A stretch of DNA of 64,000 nt from Saccopteryx bilineata (lineage: Eukaryota > Chordata > Mammalia > Chiroptera > Emballonuridae): contig NC_089495.1 of NCBI RefSeq assembly GCF_036850765.1, forward strand, positions 206,758,347-206,822,346, read 5' to 3'. Shown here piece after piece: positions 55,057-64,000 of this stretch; position 1 is the stretch's first letter, and every line of letters starts with the position of its first letter. The notes under the pieces are model-generated. The model was not told the origin of the DNA, did no database searches, and was given only the letters and a program-made list of their open reading frames with translations. Position numbers and translations under genes: made by a program.

Positions 55057-55251
55057 TTTTTTTTATTTATTCATTTTAGAAAGGAGAGAGGGAGAGAGAG
55101 AGAGAGAGGAGAGAGACAGAGAGAGAAGGGGGGAGGAGCAGGAAACATCAACTCCCATACGTGCCTTGACCAGGCAAGCCCAGGGTTTCGAACCGGCAAC
55201 CTCAGCATTTCCAGGTCGACGCTTTATCCACTGCACCACCACAGGTCAGGC
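55057..55251 (-). mobile_element. Group C SINE
   Basis: Reverse-strand copy with identical 16-bp TSDs 'GGGACGATCTTATTTT' at 55041-55056 and 55252-55267. The reversed head 'CCACCACAGGTCAGGC' is intact. Young. Confidence 0.97.
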
Positions 55252-55267
55252 GGGACGATCTTATTTT

Positions 55268-56427
55268 ATTTTTCGGGTGGTAAAAGCAAGACCCGGCGAA
55301 GGTCTTGCCATCTTAGAAACCGAACCGGCTGGTCGGGAGTCCCAGCTCGTTTTGGGGACACGCTACTATTTTCAGGAAATTCCCCCCAAGTGCCTCGTGA
55401 AGGCAGAGGGGTTAACAGCCAACGTGTCCTAGCCGTTGTCCTCAGAGAACCCCACTCGTTTTCAAAACAGATGAAACAAATAAATTAACAGGAGGGTCTG
55501 GCTTTGGGGAAGTTCTCCAAAACTGTGCCACGCCGTGGCGTCTCGGCAAGGACCGTCAGCCGGTTCTCTGGGGTCCGGGGTGGGCATCCCGTCCTCTTCT
55601 GAGCCTCACCTTCTGCTCGGAGTCGACACTCTCCCTCTGTGTCTGTGTGGGGGCGGTGCCCGTGCTCAGTTCCCGTCGGAGGCTGGGGCCGCAGCTCACT
55701 CCCGTCCTTCCTCCAGCCGAGCCGTGCTCAGCCCAGCCGAGCGCCCTGCAGGCCCGGCTGATGCTGACGGGGTCATTACCGAGTGGGGCTGGGGTTCGCC
55801 AAAACCCGCTCTGTTCCTTGGTGAGGAGAGGTTGGAGTCTTAGCCAGCGCCAAGAAGGTGCCTTGGAAAACCTCTCTTCGGCTTCCTCCTTCATTTCACA
55901 GCCAGGACGCGTTCGTAAAATTGATGAAGAAGAAGGGGAGAAAAAACGCGGGCTTGTTATCTTCTCATTAGATGTGTTTCGTCTGGTTTTTGTTGTATCT
56001 CTGGTCTCCTGGTTAGCCGGAGATTGATTCTAGTCTTGCCGCAAAACGTATCCTATGACGAACGCATTTTGTTTCGGCTTTACCCTGCGTGATGTTAAAA
56101 ATATCCGTGAGGAGCCTTTAGAGGCCAGTTTGCGAGAGCGGGACATTAGGTTTAGAGCAGGCCTTAGAAGCCACAGAGCCCGTTTTCCTGCCTGGGTCCC
56201 CTCTCGGGCGCCTCGCCGGCCAGCCACCTTGCTGTTCGCTCTGTCCGCTCTGGACAGGGAACTGACTGGCTCTGAGTGCGGCGTGTTCTCGCGTTTGGTC
56301 AACTCTCGGTTTGGGAGAAATCTTCCTTCTTCCCAGGCCACTGCTCTCTGGGTCTTGGCTCATGTCCTCTGGGGCTCCGTGAGGCGTTACACCTCATTTG
56401 GCCCAAAAATCCTTTTTGGGTTTAGAG
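55268..56427. other. Gene-free interval
   Basis: No exon or repeat recognised. The short ORFs lack motifs. Confidence 0.45.
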
Positions 56428-56877
56428 CAGGGGTCCCCAAACTTTTTACACAGGGGGCCAGTTCACTGTCCCTCAGACCGTTGGAGGGCCAGACTATAAA
56501 AAAAAAAACTATGAACAAATACCTATGCACACTGCACATATCTTATTTTAAAGTAAAAACAAACAAACAAACAAAAAAAACGGGAACAAATACAATATTT
56601 AAAATAAAGAACAAGTAAATTTAAATCAACAAACTGATCAGTATTTCAATGGGAACTATGGGCCTGCTTTTTTGGCTAATGAGATGGTCAATGTCTGGTT
56701 CCATATTTGTCACTGCTAGCTGTAACAAGTGACATGACGTGCTTCCGGAGCCGTGACGCGTGCGTCCCGTGTCACCAGAAGTAGTACTGTACGCCACCAC
56801 ATGAAAGAGGTGCCCCTTCCAGAAGTGTGACGGGGGGCCGGATAAATGGCCTTGGGGGCCAAGTTTGGGGACCCCTG
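56428..56877. mobile_element. hAT-type MITE, family 'GGTCCCCAAACT', 450-bp copy
   Basis: The left end 'CAGGGGTCCCCAAACTTTTT' and the reverse of the right end 'CAGGGGTCCCCAAACTTGGC' form TIRs. The octamers GTTTAGAG (56420-56427) and GTTTAGGG (56878-56885) differ at one base. It is in the opposite orientation to 44580-44910 and carries about 120 bp of extra internal sequence (within about 56665-56805) that the shorter copy lacks. Confidence 0.95.
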
Positions 56878-57721
56878 GTTTAGGGTCTGCACCTTTCAGC
56901 CGGTCGATTTCATTTGAACACAGAACACTCGAGACGGACCCTGCGCATTGTGCCAAGGTCAGACAGCGTGGGATGAGGGGGCAAAATACAGTGTGAATCA
57001 CTCAGTTCAGCCGACTCGTAGCCCACCGGACACGGTCGTGTTTAAAGGTTAACTCGTTGAAAAGAGGATCGCCTACGACTGCATTTATATGAATTCCAGA
57101 AGGGGCAAAAGTGTAGCGACCCTCAAAGACAGACCACGGCGGCCACGCGCAGGAAGGCAGGATTAGCCGTGGACAGCAAAGGGGACCTGGGGGAATCATG
57201 AAAATACTAGTCTAGATCATCATTGCGGTGACAGATATACCATTATCTATTTTTCAAAAGGCATCACAGTCTGCGCTTCAGATTGAAGGCTTTTACTGCG
57301 TGTAAATTATATGACTTACCTCCAAATACACAGGGAGAAAGCCAGCGTGTCCCCTTCTGAGTCCTCCTTCTGTACCTGTCTTTCTTTTCTCTTGCCTGGA
57401 ATGGAACAATAGAGTCGAGGCAGGTTCTGACCTGCTTTTTTTAAAATGTTCATTTTATTGAAGAACAACATACATCCTAAAAAGCGTATAATCATTGGTG
57501 TTCAGCTCAGTGAATTTTTACAAAGTGAGGACATCTGTGTAACCATCCCCTAGGTCCAGAAGGAAAAAAAAAAATTAGCAGAATCCCAAAAGCCCACCTG
57601 TGCCCCCTTCCGCTCGTTAATCCGTCTCCCCGAGGATAACATCACTGTCATCACCCCAACAACAAATCGTTGTGCCTGTTCCTGAACTTCAGAGGAATGG
57701 ACTCGTCCCTCCGGACTCTTT

Positions 57722-58059
57722 TTTTTTTTTTTTTTTTTTTACAGGGACAGAGAGAGGGATAGATAGGTAGATAGGGATAGACAGATAGGAATGAAGAGAG
57801 ATGAGAAGCATCAATTATCAGGTTTTTTTGCGACACCTTAGTTGTTCATTGATTGCTTTCTCATATGTGCCTTGACCGGGGGCCTCAGCAGCCCGAGTAA
57901 CTCCTTGCTGGAGCCAGCGACCTTGGGTCCAAGCTAGTGAGCTTTTTGCTCAAGCCAGATGAGCCTGTGCTCAAGCTGGTGACCTCGGGGTCTCGAACCT
58001 GGGTCCTTCCATATCCCAGTCCGATGCTCTATCCACTACGCCACCGCCTGGTCAGGCTC
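57722..58059 (-). mobile_element. Group B SINE inside L1M
   Basis: Reverse-strand copy with identical 13-bp TSDs 'CTCCGGACTCTTT' at 57709-57721 and 58060-58072. The reverse B box 'GGTTCGAGACC' and head are intact. Young. Confidence 0.96.
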
Positions 58060-58084
58060 CTCCGGACTCTTTGGTTGTCTGTTT

Positions 58085-58281
58085 GTTTTTGTTTGTTTGT
58101 TTTTAATTTTTTTAATTTATTTATTTTAGAGAGGAGAGAGAGAGACAGAGAGAGAAGGGGGGGAGGAGCTGGAAGCATCGACTCCCATATGTGCCTTGAC
58201 CAGGCAAGCCCAGGGTTTTGAACCGGCGACCTCAGCATTTCCAGGTCGACGCTTTATCCACTGCGCCACCACAGGTCAGGC
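58085..58281 (-). mobile_element. Group C SINE inside L1M
   Basis: Reverse-strand copy with identical 13-bp TSDs 'TGGTTGTCTGTTT' at 58072-58084 and 58282-58294. It inserted 12 bp from the neighbouring group B SINE, and its left TSD begins on the last base of that copy's TSD. Confidence 0.96.
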
Positions 58282-58965
58282 TGGTTGTCTGTTTTGTGCT
58301 GTGATTGTTGACAGCGCTGACGCCGTCGTTGAGCGTGGCCCCCGACGCTGTGCTCAGTCTTGTTTATTTCTAGTCTCCTGTACTATTCTCGTTGCATCAG
58401 TAGTGAACAATGTGCTCATCCAGCCTGATGCTGATGTAAATCTGGGCTGTCTCTCGTCTCTGGGCTGTAAACCTTCGAGCGCGTAGCTCCTGGTGAGCAG
58501 ATGCCTGTCGCTCCGTTGGGCGTCCGTCTGCGAGCGGAATCGCTGAGTCGCTGGGGATGTGTGTGTCCACCTGACTGGACACCGCCCGGCACCTTTCCAA
58601 GCAGTGTCTCTGTTCTGTACACCCACAAGCACCGTGTGAGAGTTTGGGGCTGCTGCCCATCCTGGTTAACATTTCCTATCGTCTTCTTTTTTTTCCTTTT
58701 CTTTTCTTTTTAGCCATGCTAGTGAAAAGGAGTGGTACCACATTGTGGGTTTTAGTTTTCACTTCCTGCTGACTAAGGGAAGTGAGCACCTTCCTATGGG
58801 TTTCTTTGCCATTTGGACACACCCTCTTTTATGAAGGCTTTTGTTTGAATAATGTTTTCTGTTTTCTCTGTTGGGCTGTCCGCTTCTTTTTCTTTCTTTC
58901 TGCTTTGAAAATAGTCATTTTCTCCAAAAACGATCATTTTTGTAACTAACTTTTCCCAGGTACTA

Positions 58966-61109
58966 CAGATCAACAGCCTTTTAAAATTCTTTATTCCCTT
59001 CTTTTACGAAAGCAAATTGTGCTGTGGCCCTCCGGAGATGATGAAATGTGAATCCTGGAAGGAACCTAACACCCTCGTGATAGATTCTATTCAGCATACT
59101 TTTGTGAGTCAGGTACTGTGTCCTCGGCCCCCTGCTGGGTTTCCGCCTCTCCATGGGGACAGAAGGTCGAGAAAGAGGCACTGGGCTCATCGCTGAATTG
59201 GATCATACAAATCAAGAGGAGCCAACTGATGCCCAGAGAGGTACAGCGGCTGTCAAAGGTCACACAGCACAGCAGTCTTTTCACTGAAGAATCCCAAATA
59301 GCAGCCGACACTAGGAACAGGATTTACTGGAACCCAAAGAGTTTTTTCCCAAGTCCAGCTAACCCACCCTTCCTCAACAGAGCCAATGAGAAAGCCTTTG
59401 TTCATCGACATTCAACCCCTCCTTCAGAGTCTGGTTCAGACGTGGTCTCTTGTGAATCCTTTCCTCTCTTCGCAGCAGGAGGACTCCATCTTTCCCCATC
59501 CTCTCTGTCCTGAGCTGGGTTGTAGCACTTACCCAGTTCTCTCCTGGGCTGTTTACAGACCTGCCCTGTTTCCTGTGCAGGGGGGAAGCTCCCGGGAAGG
59601 CAGGCTTGGCTTGTTTCTTTCTCGTTGGGGATGGTGGGAAGGAGGCTAACAGAAATCAGTTGCTCAATACAAGTTTAAGGAGAAAGCCAGCAGCTCAGGG
59701 GACCGCGTCCCATGAAGCAATGAGCAGGCGTGTTCGTACGGGGTTGATAGGTACCTTTTTTTTTCTTGGGGTGGCGACTCCTTCGTGTTCGTAAGGGATT
59801 AACAGGTATCTTCTTCTTGGACGAGTGCCTCTTGCACTTTCCAGAACGGAACTGTGGGGTCTCGGAGCCATCACAGACTGAGGAGGAATGGACTCTCCTG
59901 GGTAGGAATCACCGGGGGAGGGTGGTGGGTGGCCCTGCAGGTCCCTGCCAGACTGGGGTCGACAGCTAACCTCTCCCCACGCCAGCTGGGGGTCCAGTGT
60001 AGACTCCAGAGCTGCTGTGAGGGCCGGTCTGTGGAGGAGAGGTTTTGAACTCTTAGGTTACACGAAGGCAGGTGAGCAAAGGTTCCCTGGGAGAGGGATG
60101 GCTAAGGCCCCTCTCCTGCCCACCTCTTCCTGCTGACGTCCCCTCCCCCACTCCAGGCGCCCAGGTTCCTGGTCGGTCGGTCAGTCGGTCAGCAGCCACA
60201 GGGGCAGGAGAGTTGCTGCAAGGGTGTGTGGGAGCATCCTTCTTCAGCTGCCCCTGTCGTCGCTGCTGCCCTGCCCGCGTGGGGCTGAGGCACAGGGCGT
60301 GGAGCAGACTCGCCCTGTCCTCACGCACGCACGCACGCACGCACGCAGGGCTCAGCCTTGGCTCAGAGACGCACTGGAATCCCCAGGGCTGCCAGGTGCC
60401 AATGTCCGGGGGCTGAGCCTTCTATGCCCATGAAGGGAGCGGGCCTGACCCTGACCTTTGAAGGAATTTCTTTGGAACTTGAGAAAATAGAACTTTTTCT
60501 AACCGCTTGATACGTGGTCCCCGCAACAGAGGCAGAGGGGTTGGGGAGGCGCTGGGTGGGGCCGTGGTCCTTCCGGCTTCTCGATTCGTAGGGAAGAGGA
60601 AGTGAGCCAGAACGGTGCGGGGCGCACAGACTCCTAGAAGTTGGGGTTGGTTTTTGTTTGGGGTTTTTTTTTTGTGGTTGTTATTTGTTTTAAGTGATTG
60701 ATGGCCATATAGTCAAATTAAAGAAAAGGAACCAGAGAACCAGAGAAGCTAAATAACTGGTTAGAGGCACAACTTGGTGGGACTGGGACCCAGAACATGA
60801 GATGTAGAAATTGTAAGGGGAGGAGGGGACACCTGATGAGGGATCACCGTCAAGCGTCGGACGCGGCGCAGGTCTGTGCGTGCGTCTCCCCGTTCGCTCA
60901 GTGTGACCACCCTGTTCAGTCGCCGTCACACGACATTACAGATCCATCCACCTGTCGAGAAAAAACCAGTGAGAATAGCAAAGTGCCTCACCCGAGGGTC
61001 CCCGCAGCCCTTGTCACTGGGAATACCGCGGAGATGGAGATGGGGACGGCCCCCACCTGTGGCCCCTGCGGAGGACAGTCAGGCAAAGGGGTAGTTACAA
61101 CGCATGCTG
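58966..61109. other. Gene-free interval
   Basis: A reverse MIR-like piece lies at about 59200-59320 ('GATGCCCAGAGAGGTACAGC'). GGTC/CAGTC repeats are at 60171-60192 and an (ACGC)n run at 60321-60347. No exon recognised. Confidence 0.45.
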
Positions 61110-61490
61110 TGGCTGTGGGAACACTTGGGTGGGTCCTGACTCAAACTTGGGAAAGTCAGGGAGGGCTTCTTGGAGGAGGTGGAGGGACCCGGAGGGGCCG
61201 GGCATGGGGTGTAAGGATGGCAGTGGATGGGTCGGGAAGGTGAGAAATAAGGCCGGAGGCATAATAAGCAGATGTCAGACCCTGGCAGGCGAAGTAAGAC
61301 GTTTGGATTTATCCCAAGATGGGTGGGAAGGTGATAAGTGATCGGATGACCGTTTCAGACGTCTGATGTCCCTGTTCTAAAGCAGGGGAGGGACTAGAAT
61401 CGGGGTGACCCGCTAGGGGACCGTGGCAGTAAGCCATGCAGCAGAGAGACTAGGTAGTGTCAGGGGGCAGGAGAGCAAAGGGTGAATGAA
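61110..61490 (-). repeat. L2 LINE, reverse
   Basis: 'GGGAGGGCTTCTTGGAGGAG', 'GACGTTTGGATTTATCCC' and 'GGGAAGGTGATAAGTG' follow the reverse L2 order. Diverged, with approximate ends. Confidence 0.5.
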
Positions 61491-61559
61491 GGCAGTTGAT
61501 GTAGGGGTCCCCGGGACTCAGACGCTGAGGGGCGTGAGCTCGGAGAGTCAGGGGAAACC

Positions 61560-61870
61560 AGCCGGGTGCTCACGGGTCATCTCCGGCAACGTGGTCGCAC
61601 CCCCCTGCCAGCGCCTCCTCCGGCGAGGTCAGCCGGCTCCCGAATGGGACGGCCGGGCTTCCGACGACCCGTTCCTGTCTGACACCTTCCGAATTCCAGG
61701 GACTGCAGAGTCCTCCCGTTCACGGCCAGACAGCGGCCACCGCGAGCGCGGGCCGAAGCCCGCAGGGGGAGGGGTGGGCTTCCGCTCTGGTTCGTGGAGA
61801 CGCACTCCGAGCCTTGGCCGTTCATCTGAGAGCCGCGCTAAGAACTTCCCCCACCCGGCCCCCCGGGGCG
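61560..61870. promoter_or_regulatory. CpG-enriched patch
   Basis: Local CpG clusters ('CTCCGGCGAGG', 'CCACCGCGAGCGCGGGCC'). ORFs on both strands follow the composition and show no domain. Possible small CpG island only. Confidence 0.3.
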
Positions 61871-61904
61871 GAGAGCTGCACACTGTCTCCAGAGGCAGCC
61901 GGGC

Positions 61905-62160
61905 TTCCAGGGAAGAAGCACCAGCCTGGGTTAGGAGACCCGGGTTCAAGTCCTGGTCCTGCATACGTCTGTTCTCTGGGCTTCCGTCTAAGAATGACAG
62001 GGCCAGGGCCGGTTGACCTCTCAGAGCCGTTTCGGCCTCGACTTGTAAAATTCTGCATGCCTGCCGAGCCAGGAACGTGCTTCAACACCGCGAATTATAT
62101 AGGCTGGAGGCCTTCTGGGGGCTGTGTAGTTCATGTTTCTCAGTGATCCATTACGGTCCT
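61905..62160 (+). repeat. MIR SINE
   Basis: 'GTTAGGAGACCCGGGTTCAA', 'GTCCTGGTCCTGC' and later 'TTCTCTGGGCTTCCGTCTAAG' follow MIR order. Diverged right part. Confidence 0.65.
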
Positions 62161-62764
62161 CTAAAGCGGTCCCAGCGGGTCCCAGGGCACGTTGATCAAA
62201 CCAGCATCTGCAGCGTGAGGCTGCAGAGAAGTCTCTGGAATGTTCTCTAGCGACCCCAGGGTGTAATGAGGCTTGAGAGCCACTGCCACCAAGGAGGCTG
62301 AGAAGTCACCCAGGTAGGCGTCACCCACGGGGAGCCAGTGGCGACTTCTGCAGAAGAGACCTCAACCACGCAGGGTCATTCCAGAGCAGGGGAGGGAAGC
62401 GGGCACGTGGCTAAGGGTCCATCCTGGTGCATCTCTAAAATGGGTCCCCCGGTGCCACAGAGAAAGGATAGGTAGGGAAAACGAAACCAGAGTTAGAGCT
62501 GTTCCCTCCACCCCCCTACAGGAGCTTCTCCTTCTTGGTCCCTTGAAAGGACATTCCCATCTGCTCCTAGTGTCAGCCTGGGTACCACTGCTGTCCACGG
62601 GGCCCGAGGCGGGGAGGTGGGGAGGTGACTTGCTGCGGCCATTATGAGAGAGAAGAAGACAAAACACTCTGGGTTGTTCTGAGTGAGCTAAACTATGTCT
62701 GGTCAAGTAAGGAGGAAGACTGCGCAAGCGGCGAGATAAGCCCTAATAACGCCTTGCATTTCAT
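62161..62764. other. Unassigned DNA
   Basis: No exon or repeat recognised. Confidence 0.45.
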
Positions 62765-63010
62765 CAGTCAGAGCCCGTCAACAAACGCTTAGGCGCGCCC
62801 ACATGGTGCCGGGCGCCGTGCCCGCCACGAGAAGCAAACAGACCGTGTCCTTCACCTTCAAAGCCAGAAGAGATGACAGACAAGCAAACAGGCGATCCAA
62901 GTGTGGTGTGGGAGGCTATGGGAGACCCCGGGAAGGCCACTGAATTCATGTCAAGCCGGGAGAGCTTCCCGGAGGAGATGGTGCTTCAACTGAGTTTTGG
63001 AGGGCAGGTC
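62765..63010 (-). repeat. L2 LINE 3' end, reverse
   Basis: 'CAACAAACGCTTAGGCGCGC', 'GGTGCCGGGCGCCGTG', 'GACAGACAAGCAAACAGGCG' and 'TCCCGGAGGAGATGGTGC' follow the reverse L2 tail order. Confidence 0.6.
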
Positions 63011-63159
63011 TGAGTTCTCCAGGTAGGAAGGTATGTGTGGCTTAGTCATGGAGGTGTGGACGCCCTCGCTGTGTTTTAAGAGGTCCAAAGCCGTTATCCA
63101 TCCCTTATCTCGTCTGGTGGCCATGCAGTGCCGGCCGGGAGGTCCACAGATTGATACGT

Positions 63160-63300
63160 TCCTTTGGTCCTCCAGAGCCTCGCGGCTCGGAACTGAATCC
63201 CTCCGAGCCTCAGTTTCCTCCCTGTTCAGATGGAGGTGATAATGCCTCAGCTCTGCCCAGCAGCAGGCAGGACTTTTGGCAATCAGGGTTTGGCTAAGAT
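63160..63300 (+). repeat. MIR fragment
   Basis: 'CTCCGAGCCTCAGTTTCCTC' and 'GATGGAGGTGATAATGCC' are MIR core words. Confidence 0.7.
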
Positions 63301-63719
63301 GGCACATCTTTCTTCATGTGAGAGATAATTACCCGGAAGATAATTATCACGGGGATTATGGTGTGTGCCACAGGGAAGTTTCTCAGGATATTACAGGCGT
63401 ATGTCCTTACCAGGATTTCTTTTTTCTCTGTTGCCCCAGCCATCTCTCCTTTGCCCCACCCCCTTCCCCCACAGCTGATCACACTACGGAGACACCGCAG
63501 AAGAGGGAGACTCGGGACCACCCGCCCCCCCCCCCGCCCCCCCCACCCCACCCCCACCCCCCGGTCAGGCCCGCCGGAGCTCTCGTGCCAGAGGCTGGAG
63601 TGCCCCGAGAGGAACGCAGAAGAGAAACCTTGTCCCAGCAGACCAGGGTTGAAAACCTCTCCGATCACGAACAAGCCTAACTCCTTTGGGTTTTGTGTCT
63701 TGGCTTGCCTTTGCCGGAT

Positions 63720-63842
63720 GGCCTTGTAATAACAACGCCCATTTAACAACGCTATGATGGGCATCAAAATGAGACGACCCATGTCAAAGTCCTCGATACG
63801 TGGCAAAGTGCTATAAAAGTGTCGGTGAGTGTGGTAATTATT
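63720..63842 (+). repeat. MIR 3' fragment
   Basis: 'AAAATGAGACGACCCATG', 'GGCAAAGTGCTATAAAAGTG' and 'GTGTGGTAATTATT' follow the MIR 3' end. The window then ends in unassigned sequence. Confidence 0.5.
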
Positions 63843-64000
63843 TTTTATGAAAACTTGTTCAGCAAGAGGACGTTCCCCACCTCACAGTCAGATTTCTGCG
63901 TCTGTGGCGGTTGGGATGGCGCTGGGGGCTCTTCCGATTAGATGCCTGGTCCTCCCAGGGTTGGCTGGCTGGCCGGCCGCCTGACCACCTATCAATACCT

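Larger units (their letters stand above)
57440..58965 (-). repeat. L1M LINE 3' region, reverse, split by two SINEs
   Basis: Reverse L1 order: 'CATTTTATTGAAGAACAACA', 'CAGTGAATTTTTACAAAGTG', then after the SINEs 'CAGTAGTGAACAATGTGC', 'TCCAAGCAGTGTCTC', 'AGCCATGCTAGTGAAAAGG' and 'GCACCTTCCTATGGGTTTC'. SINEs occupy 57722-58059 and 58085-58281. Confidence 0.75.

Noticed and set aside
61486..62016. 176-codon ORF in GC-rich DNA
   Set aside because: Runs into a MIR repeat, and antisense ORFs cover the same DNA. No recognisable domain.

Overview
Organism and gene content. The window reads as mammalian nuclear DNA, most likely from a bat. At least 29 tRNA-derived SINE copies carry the 'GGCTCAGTGGTAGAGCG' or 'GGTGGCGCAGTGGATA' type heads known from chiropteran SINEs (Ves and Rhin-1 class). 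The head and body types look most like the rhinolophoid (horseshoe bat) set, but that assignment is from memory of the families, not from a search. The background holds MIR, L2, L1M, MLT1, Tigger-like and old hAT fossils shared by all placental mammals. I find no exon of a recognisable cellular protein-coding gene and no cellular RNA gene. The only protein similarity is to hAT transposases, all decayed or truncated. The window is therefore best described as intergenic or deep-intronic DNA. || SINE groups used below. Group A is about 350-410 bp, has the 'TGGCTCAGTGGTAGAGCG' head and a body with 'CCATTGGAGCAAAGATGG'. Group B is about 320-340 bp, with 'GTGGCGCAGTGGATAGAG' and tail body 'AAAAACTGATGATTGATG'. 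Group C is about 190-235 bp, with 'GTGGCGCAGTGGATAAAG' and a 'GGAGTTGATGCTTCC' body. Group D is older, Ves-like, with 'GGTTAGAGCATC' type heads. For most young copies I could read matching target-site duplications (TSDs) on both sides. || Layout. 1-7 kb: group A and C SINEs on an L2/MIR/L1M background. 7.66-8.88 kb: a Tigger-like element split by a younger element with TA duplication. 9.2-11 kb: a hAT MITE, an MLT1 LTR and an L2. 11.3-14.2 kb: a dense SINE cluster with nested and inverted copies. 15.2-16 kb: a CpG-rich block with two RFX X-box-like motifs. 16-24 kb: MIR, L2, SINEs and a 140-bp TIR element. 24-26.9 kb: decayed L1 5' region. 27.3-27.8 kb: a 450-bp polypyrimidine tract inside an L2. 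31.4-33 kb: a second copy of the 9.2-kb hAT MITE and an L1M. 36.6-37.35 kb: a C-rich minisatellite of 14 units. 38.3-38.9 kb: two SINEs sharing one TSD. 40.8-41.2 kb: a 50-bp tandem duplication and a mariner-type MITE. 44.6 and 56.4 kb: two copies of one hAT MITE family. 47.2-47.6 kb: a solo retroviral LTR. 48.6-51.1 kb: a 2.46-kb hAT element with a broken full-length transposase, then its 324-bp deletion derivative at 51.4 kb. 52.7-53.9 kb: a second, different hAT deletion derivative retaining a transposase C-terminus. 54-64 kb: SINEs, L1M, L2 and MIR. || How the parts work together. There is no operon-like or pathway logic. The story is layered transposition: ancient LINE/MIR/MaLR/Tigger substrate, then lineage-specific cut-and-paste elements with readable TSDs, then several waves of SINEs, some nested in older ones. 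I found no convincing novel multigene system. The most informative items are the hAT autonomous/non-autonomous pair, the nested TA-flanked element, the SINE dimer with one TSD, the minisatellite, the solo LTR and the CpG/X-box block.
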